From positions 1-37,090 of the forward strand of contig DAHUXR010000043.1 in NCBI GenBank assembly GCA_027307045.1: 37,090 nt of DNA, written 5' to 3'. This document shows positions 1 through 6,185 of this stretch, one piece after another. A model generated the notes under the pieces. It did no database searches and had not been told where the DNA came from. It saw only the letters and a list, made by a program, of their open reading frames with translations. Both the position numbers and the translations under genes were made by a program. The stretch's first letter is position 1, and the number at the start of each line of letters is the position of its first letter. The stretch is from Acidobacteriaceae bacterium (GTDB taxonomy: Bacteria > Acidobacteriota > Terriglobia > Terriglobales > Acidobacteriaceae).

Positions 1-639
<639 letters not shown>

Positions 640-735
640 TAAAATTTACTCAGGGCACCGGCGGAAGCCAATGGCTGAATCAAATGGTGAAAACCAGATG
701 ATGCAAGCCAATGGTGGAAGCCTTAACGGTGGAAG

Positions 736-793
736 CCCCGGACTTCAGTCCGGGGAACACGCCACGCCCGAGAGCATTGGGGCTTCAGCCCCT
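736..793 (+). repeat. Pair of REP-like palindromes in the rRNA spacer
   Basis: CCCCGGACTTCAGTCCGGGG (736-755) forms a 9-bp stem with a 2-nt loop. About 22 bases later GGGGCTTCAGCCCC (about 778-791) forms a second 6-bp stem. Paired elements of this form are characteristic of dispersed REP-like palindromes; they may act as processing or stability elements in the rRNA precursor, which is inference. Confidence 0.75.
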
Positions 794-892
794 GGTCTCG
801 CGCCAATGTAGTTAGTTTCAAAAAAATCAATCTATTCAGTTGTGAGGCATCGCCCTCACGATCTTTGAAATTCAAGAGAAGTATTTGGTGCC

Positions 893-956
893 TAGTATTT
901 AGTATTTGGCCAGAAAGCCCAGGGCGATCCGGCTAAATACCAATTACTAAGTACTA
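893..956 (+). repeat. Long inverted repeat 1 of the rRNA spacer
   Basis: Arms 893-909 and 940-956 can pair at 15 of 17 positions around a 30-nt loop. The arms are AT-rich (TAGTATTTAGTATTTGG on the left). In the rRNA precursor this would form a stem suited to a double-strand-specific RNase such as RNase III, but no processing site can be proven from sequence. Confidence 0.65.
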
Positions 957-1057
957 AATACCGATCAGATCTTTGGTCTTTCCTTACGTGAAATGACCCT
1001 TTGCGCGGACTAACACGACGTAGAACCTGACTCGCGCCGCGCAATGACAAATTCAGC

Positions 1058-1158
1058 AGTTGGTAATTAGTCATTGGTCCTTGGCTCTGTTTCAATGGGT
1101 TTGAGAGAAATCCGTCCCTCTGAAGGATCAGCCAAATACCAAGAGCCAACTACCAATT
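1058..1158 (+). repeat. Long inverted repeat 2 of the rRNA spacer
   Basis: Arms 1058-1084 and 1132-1158 are 27 nt each and pair at about 19 positions around a 47-nt loop. The arms resemble those of the inverted repeat at 893-956, so the spacer probably carries two copies of one dispersed element. The right arm ends about 25 bases before the 5S gene. Confidence 0.55.
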
Positions 1159-1183
1159 GCCCGCGCGCGAAGCGCGGATCAAT

Positions 1184-1301
<118 letters not shown>

Positions 1302-1308
1302 TAAATCT

Positions 1309-1340
1309 AAAAGGCTCCATCAGAAATGATGGAGCCTTTT
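1309..1340 (+). terminator. Rho-independent terminator of the rRNA operon
   Basis: A perfect 12-bp stem AAGGCTCCATCA (1311-1322) / TGATGGAGCCTT (1327-1338) closes a GAAA tetraloop and is followed by a short T run. It lies only 10 bases after the 5S gene. Confidence 0.93.
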
Positions 1341-1426
1341 GTGCTTTGGGCTGAAAATCAAAGGCCTACCGCTGATAAACACTGATCGCACGGATTTTCA
1401 CTGATCAAAATCAAATTGTCGTGGAC

Positions 1427-1540
1427 CGCAGGCGCCCTCGCCTGCGCAGAAGAAAACAGAAAGATTTTTGTGGCACAGGCACTCCTGCCTGTGCTTCTTA
1501 CACTCACGAAACTCGTGTGGCACAGCCGCCCCGGCTGTGC
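1427..1540 (+). repeat. Chain of three modular stem-loops (un-nested form)
   Basis: Three hairpins are strung together, each preceded by a GTGG-type lead: CGCAGGCG-ccct-CGCCTGCG (1427-1446), GCACAGGCA-ctcc-TGCCTGTGC (1473-1494) and GCACAGCCG-ccc-CGGCTGTGC (1520-1540). The spacers are about 20 to 25 bases and A/T-rich. The stem sequence differs between modules but stays paired, so the fold rather than the sequence is conserved. Related modules with an extra hairpin nested inside occur at 2678-2744 and 4810-4873. Confidence 0.8.
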
Positions 1541-1626
1541 TGGTGGAAGAGCGGCCCCAAGCCCTCACCTTTTAGGTGAGGGTGAGCGCAGCGAATAGCG
1601 CCGCCTAAGCGATACCCTCACCCGCT

Positions 1627-1700
1627 GTCTTCCTGAGCGAGCATGAAGGACCGTGAGCGCAAGCGAAGCGGACTGAAGGCGAGTCGAAGGATCCCGAGAA
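1627..1700 (+). repeat. Dispersed GTCxTCCTGAGCGA...GTCGAAGGATC repeat, copy 1
   Basis: The stretch begins TGTCTTCCTGAGCGAGC and ends GCGAGTCGAAGGATCCCGAG, with internal AAGCGAAGCGGAC. A diverged shorter copy is at about 19663-19709. This type of short dispersed repeat is common between genes in many bacteria; no function is claimed. Confidence 0.55.
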
Positions 1701-1794
1701 TATGTCGCGCACAATTGCAGATTCAAGGAGTTCTCACCAGGTTCTTGGATCGCAGCCTCAGGTCGATAGAACAATGCATCCCCCTGAACGTGCC

Positions 1795-1838
1795 ATCCCG
1801 AGCGCCGCTGTTGCGCGAGGGATCTGCTCCGCTGCTCT
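1795..1838 (+). repeat. ATCCCGAGCGC hairpin repeat, copy A
   Basis: ATCCC-ga-GCGC pairs with GCGC-ga-GGGAT, leaving a tandem GA/GA internal loop, and is followed by CTGCTCCGCTGCTCT. Copy B (3457-3501) differs by a few bases and one indel. Copy A ends about 15 bases before the preserved part of the broken AlbA_2 gene starts. Confidence 0.8.
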
Positions 1839-1858
1839 GAAGGAGAATGTAAAATCTG

Positions 1859-2559
1859 ATGCAGCAGTTCCGCGTGCACGAGGTCGCACCAAGCACTCCA
1901 TCCGCGATTCCTGCTGGCAAGGTTCTAATTGTTATTGATGTGGGTGATAGCACTCTAGCGCCGCACCAGGCAGAGCAGTCAAAAACCTACTACTTTCGTC
2001 AGGCCGGTCGTTCGTTGCCAGCCCCGCACTTTTACTTGGAAACCTTACGCAATCGCTTAATACCCCCTTACTCGATGTAGAACTTACAGAGGTGCACTCG
2101 CAAAATGCGAGGCGAGTTGATGACAGTATCTTTGTTGAATTTGATCTGCATTTCACAATTAAAAACGTAGGAGGAGTTGCCGCTTACAAATGGCAGTTGA
2201 TAATCGACCAACTCAAAGCACCCGCTGAAGGTCGACATAGCGATTATTTGTTTGATCGCGCGAAGTTCCCGCCCTATTCGGGAGTACGTCACGGCGGAAT
2301 TTCGCTTGATCCGACAATCCTTCCGAGTCTTTCAACCAAAGAGACAAAGCATCTTGGCGTTTTTCTTCAGCCAAGTGCGAAACAAGTGGCTCTTGAAACA
2401 GATCTGCTGCGCTTATTCTCAAATGAAACCGAACTCTGGTATCGGATTGTGAGTGAATTCTCGCGAGGTGAGAGCAAAAAGACCAAAATTGCAGATTATC
2501 TTGACGTCGCCAAGGTAGCTCGCTGGATTATCTCTGAAATAGAAGGTGCACAGAAATGA
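1859..2559 (+). pseudogene. Broken AlbA_2-domain (Schlafen-like) gene remnant
   Basis: Two adjacent frames together read as one protein. The first (ATG at 1859 to about 2062) gives KVLIVIDVGDSTLAPHQ followed by KTYYFRQAGRSLPAPHFYLE, resembling the C-terminal end of the AlbA_2 DNA-binding domain (a beta strand, S..PH, YY.R.g, PAPH pattern). The second (from about 2065 to the stop at 2559) continues with LLDVELTEVHSQN and a roughly 160-residue region with no recognised family. The junction is a run of five C (2063-2067); one more C would restore a single frame of about 234 residues. The N-terminal part of the domain is also missing, with a frame-closing TAA at 1850-1852 and repeat copy A just upstream. 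A GTG at 2092 could start a 155-residue product from the second frame. The frameshift could be a sequencing error in the C run, but the 5' loss cannot be. The stop overlaps the next small frame as ATGA. Confidence 0.6.
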
Positions 2560-2660
2560 AGATCTCGGGATGGCTAAATCCCAAATCAGTGCAGAAACGC
2601 GTCCAGGAATTGGACTCTCTGCCCGAATCCCCATGCCACCAGATCGACCGCCCCCGGCTG
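2556..2660 (+). pseudogene. Fragment joined to YdeI-like sequence and a repeat module
   Basis: An ATG at 2556 overlaps the preceding stop (ATGA). The frame encodes about 20 residues (MKISGWLNPKSVQKRVQELD) and then SLPESPCHQIDR, which matches the SLPESSRDQIDR segment of the YdeI-like copy at 3254; the DNA is also alike (CTGCCCGAATCC at 2619-2630, ACCAGATCGACCG at 2638-2650). After GACCGC the sequence switches directly into the right arm of a stem-loop repeat. The open frame continues to 2933 only through repeats and the antisense of the next gene, so it is treated as a fragment. Whether the first 20 residues belong to an originally coupled small gene is unknown. Confidence 0.4.
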
Positions 2661-2677
2661 CGCAATAAGATTTTGTG

Positions 2678-2744
2678 GCACAGGCCGGGGCCCCCACCGA
2701 AGCCCGATTTTGGCTTGGTGGGGTGGAGGCACTCCTGCCTGTGC
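2678..2744 (+). repeat. Nested hairpin repeat, copy 1
   Basis: The outer stem is GCACAGGC (2678-2685) with GCCTGTGC (2737-2744), the same outer sequence as the simple hairpin at 1473-1494. Inside it sits a second hairpin, CCCCACC-g-AAGCC (2692-2704) with GGCTT-GGTGGGG (2712-2723), with loop CGATTTT. The inner hairpin is flanked by GGGGC on the left and TGGAGGCAC on the right. It lies between a YdeI-like fragment and the tail of the gene at 2771. Confidence 0.8.
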
Positions 2745-2770
2745 GAAAGGGGTACACTCTCGGTCTTTCC

Positions 2771-3118
2771 CTATCTGCTTGATTTATTAAGTGTTGACCC
2801 GGGAAACATAACGATGGGCTCCTTGCTGGTGCTCTTCTCTGTTTCTCCAGATTGTATTTTGTGGAGCAGTCCCGGATGTACGTTCCAATGTTGCCCGCTA
2901 TCGGTGATTACCGTGACGCTCTTCTTGTTGTAACGCGTCAGCGTGCCGATGACCTCCGGTTGCCCTGCCGGATAGAACCTTACTCGCTCCCCAATGCGGT
3001 AATCGAGCATCTGCGCGTGCGACTGCATCTGCCGCAAGAAGCGCAGGCGTGCCACGATCTTGTGGTTCAACTCAATCAATTCTTCTTCTGACAACTGATC
3101 GATATCTACCTTTATCAT
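2771..3118 (-). CDS. Small conserved hypothetical protein, KOW/Tudor-like fold suspected
   Basis: A 115-residue protein. Residues about 1-35 are a predicted amphipathic helix (DQLSEEELIELNHKIVARL...). Residues about 42-85 read IGERVRFYPAGQPEVIGTL, then RYNKKSVTVITDSGQHWNVH, a pattern of short beta strands with 'G.V.F...G....GTL..YN.KTVTV.T..G..W.V.P' that looks like a small SH3-like barrel. The C-terminal tail is polar. The start at 3118 (ATG, MIKVDIDQ) is chosen because the longer upstream frame is the antisense of the truncated YdeI-like gene. I believe similar small proteins exist in other acidobacteria, but no function is known to me; a nucleic-acid-binding role would fit the fold and is inference. 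Confidence 0.7.
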   Translation of the reverse strand: MIKVDIDQLSEEELIELNHKIVARLRFLRQMQSHAQMLDYRIGERVRFYPAGQPEVIGTLTRYNKKSVTVITDSGQHWNVHPGLLHKIQSGETEKSTSKEPIVMFPGSTLNKSSR

Positions 3119-3202
3119 GCCTGAATTTAATAACACATTCACTCCATTCGCCCAAAGAAAAAATGAGCTTCGCTTTACGCTCTTCGCGTCCGCTGCCGTG
3201 CA

Positions 3203-3253
3203 TCCGCGAAAATCCGTGCAATCCCTATCATCCGTGGTAAGGTTTCCCTTCCC
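3203..3253 (+). repeat. AAAATCCGT...CATCCGTGGTAA leader repeat, copy 1
   Basis: TCCGCGAAAATCCGTGCAAT, then CCCTATCATCCGTGGTAAGG, immediately precedes the truncated YdeI-like frame. Near-identical sequence (4306-4355) precedes the intact copy, and a third partial copy is at 4976-5006. Because two of the copies sit in front of paralogous genes, at least those two were probably duplicated together with the gene. Confidence 0.7.
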
Positions 3254-3448
3254 ATGCCCATCCACCCAGTCCTCGCCCGCGAACTCCGCCAGTCCAAACG
3301 CCTCCAGAAATTCTTCAACTCCCTGCCCGAATCCTCGCGCGACCAGATCGACCGCGAGGTCCGCCAAGTCAAAAAAGAAGAGACGCGCCTGCGCCGCGCC
3401 CAGCACACCGCTGAATATCTGATGGAAGCCATGGAAGCCGCCGCCTGA
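3254..3448 (+). pseudogene. Truncated YdeI/OmpD-associated-family gene copy
   Basis: The frame of 64 residues is nearly identical to the first 60 residues of the intact gene at 4356 (MPIHPxLARELRQSKRLQKF, LPESS, DREVR.VKKEETRLRRAQH, AEYLMEAMEA). It then ends: DNA that encodes AELDPPPLMKAAF in the intact copy is shortened to GCCGCCGCCTGATGAAAGCT, creating a TGA stop, and a few bases later the sequence becomes repeat copy B (3457-3501). The whole C-terminal OmdA region is missing. It could still be translated as a small protein, but it looks like a degraded duplicate. Confidence 0.7.
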
Positions 3449-3456
3449 TGAAAGCT

Positions 3457-3501
3457 ATCCCGAGCGCCCGCTTTTGCGCGAGGGATCTGCTCCGCTGCTC
3501 T
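3457..3501 (+). repeat. ATCCCGAGCGC hairpin repeat, copy B
   Basis: Second copy of the repeat at 1795-1838, with the same ATCCC-ga-GCGC...GCGC-ga-GGGAT stem and the CTGCTCCGCTGCTCT tail. It begins at the point where homology between the truncated and intact YdeI-like copies stops, so it marks the break in that gene. Confidence 0.8.
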
Positions 3502-3517
3502 CACGGAGCTGATTAGC

Positions 3518-4267
3518 TCAATCGCGAAATTCCGAGTCCGGAATCTCCAAGCCAACTTTTACCTTGCCAAGCTCGAAAATCAAGTCGCCAACATCGCGGC
3601 TGACGGCTATCAGTCCGGGAAGTTTCAGCGCGCCAAATTGCCGGTATTCCCGAAAGTAAGTCGTAACTGCGTATGCCACTTCCGGAATGCCCTTGGCGGC
3701 CTGGTAGCGCTGCACCTGGTCCATCCGCAGCAGCAGAAAGTTCTCCATGTCGTAGTAGCGGACTTGAGGATCGCCCTTCTTGGGCGTAAATCGCAGCGCA
3801 AAAGCCCATCTCTTTTCCACCTGCGCCCGGCCTATCAACTCGATCTTGTTGTAATCTCGAACGTCCCATTCCAGGATGCTCCACAGGCATTGCTCCACGA
3901 TCTCCATGCTGGCGCCATTGATCATTTCCGCGCCTTCCACCGTAGACCGCCGGATGAGATGGCCGTCCCGCCGGCCGGTCCAGCTGCTTCCATGGCTGAT
4001 CATTTGCACTTTCAGCACATCCGTTGCGGGCGCCCTGTATGAGAACATGAAATCGCCCAGCGGATGCCGCAACGAGAAGCCAAAATCACCTGTTGCCTTG
4101 AGCGTCAATACTGCCTTGTGTGCATCAAGTCCACCCGTAGCCACTAGGTTGCCCTCAAGTATCTTTGCTGGGCTGATGCTGCCTGTGGGCGCCGCGCTTT
4201 TTTGCGCAGAAATATTCGGTCTGAGGCAGAGAAGGACCAGCGCCAGAAAAATTGCAGTTTGTTTCAT
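3518..4267 (-). CDS. Secreted protein, possibly LolA/outer-membrane-lipoprotein-sorting-like
   Basis: A 249-residue protein. Residues 1-21 form a signal peptide (MKQTAIFLALVLLCLRPNIS, then AQK). The mature part has alternating beta strands with patterns such as 'LKATGDFGFSL', 'GDFMFSYRAPATDVLKVQM', 'ISHGSSWTGRRDGHLIRRS', and late 'RYYDMENFLLLRMDQ' and 'YFREYRQFGALKLPGLI', reminiscent of the LolA/LolB lipoprotein-carrier fold in which a phrase of the type 'y.dy..vdGv.lP' is common near the C-terminus. The usual length of that group is similar. The assignment is by pattern only. The gene lies antisense between the two YdeI-like copies, suggesting the duplicated segment flanks it. It starts at ATG 4267 and has no obvious operon partner. 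Confidence 0.7.
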   Translation of the reverse strand: MKQTAIFLALVLLCLRPNISAQKSAAPTGSISPAKILEGNLVATGGLDAHKAVLTLKATGDFGFSLRHPLGDFMFSYRAPATDVLKVQMISHGSSWTGRRDGHLIRRSTVEGAEMINGASMEIVEQCLWSILEWDVRDYNKIELIGRAQVEKRWAFALRFTPKKGDPQVRYYDMENFLLLRMDQVQRYQAAKGIPEVAYAVTTYFREYRQFGALKLPGLIAVSRDVGDLIFELGKVKVGLEIPDSEFRD

Positions 4268-4305
4268 TCTCGCTGAGTATGCCAGAAATTACATCGGAAC
4301 ACGAT

Positions 4306-4355
4306 CCGCGAAAATCCGTTCTATCCCTCCCATCCGTGGTAAGGTTTTCTTCCCC
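4306..4355 (+). repeat. AAAATCCGT...CATCCGTGGTAA leader repeat, copy 2
   Basis: TCCGCGAAAATCCGTTCTAT, then CCCTCCCATCCGTGGTAAGG, ends directly at the ATG of the intact YdeI-like gene. It is nearly the same as 3203-3253. There is no clear Shine-Dalgarno sequence between the repeat and the ATG. Confidence 0.7.
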
Positions 4356-4769
4356 ATGCCCATCCACCCGATCCTCGCCCGCGAACTCCGCCAGTCCAAA
4401 CGTCTCCAGAAATTCTTCAACTCCCTTCCCGAATCCTCGCGCCAACCGATTGACCGCGAGGTCCGCGAAGTCAAAAAGGAAGAGACGCGCCTGCGCCGCG
4501 CCCAGCACGCTGCCGAATATCTGATGGAAGCCATGGAAGCCGAACTCGACCCGCCGCCGCTGATGAAAGCTGCATTCCGCCGCAACGCCCGAGCCCGCCA
4601 GGGATGGGAACTCATGCCGCAATCGCTCCGCCGCCAATATCTGATCTTTATTTTTCGTACCCGCTATCCTGAAACCCGCGCCCTCTACATCGAGCGGACT
4701 GTCCTGGATGCCGCCGAATACGCCGGCAGACACACTGGAAACACCACGGACCCGGACGTAGAGACGTAG
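4356..4769 (+). CDS. YdeI/OmpD-associated (OmdA) family protein
   Basis: A 137-residue protein. The N-terminal half is helical and charged (LARELRQSKRLQKFFNSLPE, DREVREVKKEETRLRRAQH). The C-terminal half has the family signature: RRNARARQGWELMPQSLRRQYLI with a downstream ETRALYIERTV, corresponding to the 'a...we.l.pS.rr.yl..I..ark.ETR..RI' pattern of the YdeI/OmpD-associated family. Members are small and poorly understood; some were linked to bacteriocin protection or envelope stress. The start is ATG 4356 because the frame upstream to 3876 is antisense to the gene at 3518. A truncated paralogue lies at 3254. There is no good ribosome-binding site, so expression is uncertain. Confidence 0.75.
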   Translation: MPIHPILARELRQSKRLQKFFNSLPESSRQPIDREVREVKKEETRLRRAQHAAEYLMEAMEAELDPPPLMKAAFRRNARARQGWELMPQSLRRQYLIFIFRTRYPETRALYIERTVLDAAEYAGRHTGNTTDPDVET

Positions 4770-5172
4770 CGCCGCCACGTCTCAGGTTCCATAAAAAGCA
4801 CACGTGGACCGCAGCTTGGGGCCCCATGCAAGCCCGATTTTGGCTTGCATGGGTAGAGGCGCCCCCGGCTGCGCAATAGAATTTTATGGCCCAGGTATTC
4901 TTGCCTGTGCGCTCAAACCCGTGTTCTTCTCTGCGCCCTTTGCGTCCTCTGCGGTGAGAGCATTTCCCGAACCTATCGGTGAAAATCCGTGTCATCCGTT
5001 GGTAACGTTTTATTCACCCGCCGGCACGTGTCCCGCCACCCACGCTGTCCACTCCCACCCACAAGTTCTGCAAACGCCTTCCCCGAACAATACCCATTAA
5101 ATCAATCACTTACCGTTGGCTTCACACCTGCTTTTACCCATAGCGCTGCAACCGCAGCAGGGGACAAACGCC
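4770..5172. other. Gene-free, repeat-bearing region
   Basis: No credible coding frame is seen. It contains nested hairpin copy 2 (4810-4873), a simple CCCAGGTATTCTTGCCTGTG module (about 4891-4910), a TTCTCTGCGCCCTTTGCGTC motif (about 4926-4945), and a third copy of the leader repeat (4976-5006). Confidence 0.65.
4810..4873 (+). repeat. Nested hairpin repeat, copy 2
   Basis: The outer stem is CGCAGC (4810-4815) with GCTGCG (4868-4873), as in the simple module at 1427-1446. The inner hairpin is a perfect 12-bp stem, CCCATGCAAGCC (4823-4834) with GGCTTGCATGGG (4842-4853), and has the same CGATTTT loop as copy 1. The shared flanks (GGGGCC on the left, AGAGGC on the right) put the inner hairpin at the same relative point as in copy 1. 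A simple CCCAGG...CCTGTG module follows after a CAATAGAATTTTATGG spacer. Confidence 0.8.
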
Positions 5173-5325
5173 ATGACGACCATCGACTCACGAATGAATC
5201 AGAACCAAATCCAGAGAAGCCTCGTTCCCATGCTCCGCACATGGACGCACAGCATCGGCTGGACTGTCCTGCTCTCTGCCTTGCTGGCCATTCTTTTCGC
5301 GCTCGCGGTCGACGGCTGCGCGTAA
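5173..5325 (+). CDS. Possible small single-span membrane protein
   Basis: A 50-residue frame, MTTIDSRMNQNQIQRSLVPM followed by a hydrophobic segment at about residues 28-46 (IGWTVLLSALLAILFALAV) and ending DGCA. The polar, basic N-terminus and single span are typical of small membrane peptides. The start at 5173 is chosen over an in-frame ATG at 5116 because the extension looks non-coding; AGGGGAC about 8 bases upstream could serve as a weak ribosome-binding site. No family is recognised. Confidence 0.4.
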   Translation: MTTIDSRMNQNQIQRSLVPMLRTWTHSIGWTVLLSALLAILFALAVDGCA

Positions 5326-5502
5326 ACTGCTCCTGACGGAGTTGCGGAAGCGCATGGAAGCCAACACTCGGGTGGGCCGTGGCTCGGCAGTGCTACATTC
5401 TTTTCTCGGAAGGGCGGCCAAGTGCGATGTGTGTTGCTCAAAATCGCATTCCCAACGCAGGAACAATGAAGACGTAGTGTGGAAAAAAGCGGAGTGAACG
5501 CC

Positions 5503-5508
5503 AGGAGG
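5503..5508 (+). promoter_or_regulatory. Ribosome-binding site that decides the GTG start of the VOC gene
   Basis: AGGAGG lies five bases before GTG 5514, which favours this start over the ATG at 5532. Confidence 0.75.
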
Positions 5509-5513
5509 GCTCT

Positions 5514-5879
5514 GTGGACACAAAAGAGAAAATGAGCGCGATTGGCCGGCCAGTGCCGGAGTTGCCGGTGGCGGATGTGGAACGCGCACAACAGCATTAC
5601 AGAGATACACTCGGCTTTGACATTGGATGGCTTTACCCAGGCAAAGAGATTGGGGCCGTGTCACGCGGCGATGTGGGCCCAATATTCTTTCGGAAGAGGA
5701 AGCCGCCGTTTGAACCTGCCATTCACTGGGTGTTCGCTGAAGATATTGATGCGACGTACCAGGAGTTGAAGTCGTCAGGCGCGAACATCGTGGATCCTCT
5801 GGAAACAAAGCCCTGGGGATTACGGCAGTTTACCGTGCAGGACCTGGACGGAAACCTCTTCTATTTTCACCATGACTAA
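5514..5879 (+). CDS. VOC-superfamily protein (glyoxalase/bleomycin-resistance/dioxygenase fold)
   Basis: A 121-residue protein matching a single-chain VOC fold. Residues about 12-35 (PVPELPVADVERAQQHYRDT, then LGF) form the first beta-alpha unit; about 69-95 (AIHWVFAEDIDATYQELKSS) the second; and WGLRQFTVQDLDGNLFYF near the C-terminus is the classic 'reF.v.DPdGn...f' ending. Family members bind a divalent metal or a small ligand; the possible metal ligands are H71 and E/D residues in the C-terminal strand, but the exact role cannot be read. The start is GTG at 5514, supported by AGGAGG five bases upstream; an ATG at 5532 is the alternative. The gene stands alone. Confidence 0.88.
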   Translation: MDTKEKMSAIGRPVPELPVADVERAQQHYRDTLGFDIGWLYPGKEIGAVSRGDVGPIFFRKRKPPFEPAIHWVFAEDIDATYQELKSSGANIVDPLETKPWGLRQFTVQDLDGNLFYFHHD

Positions 5880-6185
5880 GCGCAAGCGACGCATGCCGTT
5901 TTTGCGTGAAGCGTTCAATCTGGCCGTAGGTCAAAAGTCATTAATCTTCTTATTCATCACCTGCATTCCAGAGGTCGATTTCCGGCAAGGGCCAGCTCGT
6001 TGATCAGCCTTGTTCACCGTGAAGCCCAGCAAGAGTGTGTCACGCGGCACACAGCGTGTTTTTGACCGCACGCGGCGCGCAACGCGCGCGTGCAGCTAAC
6101 CCGCATGGAATCAAGGGATCTGTGAATGGCCGCCTCCGTGCCATAGAGAAGAGTGCTGCCTGAGGGCGGCGGAGGTGAAACAAAC
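5880..6185. other. Intergenic region with two hairpins
   Basis: No gene is seen. CACGC/GCGTG (6041-6045 / 6054-6058) is followed by TTTTT and could be a weak terminator. GCACGCG...CGCGTGC (6068-6093) is a very GC-rich stem of 11 pairs with one bulge. A strong GGAGGTG Shine-Dalgarno (6171-6177) precedes the next gene. Confidence 0.5.

Larger units (their letters stand above)
640..1183 (+). other. 23S-5S internal transcribed spacer, about 544 bp, rich in hairpins
   Basis: The spacer contains no recognisable tRNA or protein gene. It holds a short palindrome pair (736-755 and 778-793), a small GTGAGG/CCTCAC hairpin (842-858), and two long imperfect inverted repeats: 893-909 with 940-956 (15 of 17 positions pair) and 1058-1084 with 1132-1158 (about 19 of 27 pair). 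All four long arms are variants of one T/G-rich motif (TTGGTA-ATTAGT type). A spacer of this length between 23S and 5S is long compared with the usual 100 to 200 bases, and the extra length seems to be repeat sequence inserted into the transcribed operon. Confidence 0.8.
1341..1852. other. Gene-free, repeat-bearing region downstream of the rRNA operon
   Basis: No credible coding frame is seen. The stretch holds a fragment of a dispersed motif with CACGGATTTTCACTGATC (about 1388-1405), a chain of three stem-loops (1427-1540), a GCCCTCACC/GGTGAGGG inverted repeat (about 1560-1583), a copy of the GTCGAAGGATCC-type dispersed repeat (about 1627-1700), and the ATCCCGAGCGC repeat (1795-1838). The short frames here are chance frames through palindromes. 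Confidence 0.7.

Noticed and set aside
2092..2559. Separate 155-residue gene starting at GTG 2092
   Set aside because: The reading frame upstream of GTG continues the same protein pattern and joins the AlbA_2-like frame at a C run, so a broken longer gene explains it better; translation from the GTG remains possible.
3876..4355. Upstream extension of the intact YdeI-like frame
   Set aside because: It is antisense to the secreted protein at 3518-4267 and then runs through the leader repeat; the family start is at 4356.
5188..5808. Long minus-strand frame of 206 residues
   Set aside because: It is antisense to the VOC gene, which has clear family motifs and a good ribosome-binding site.
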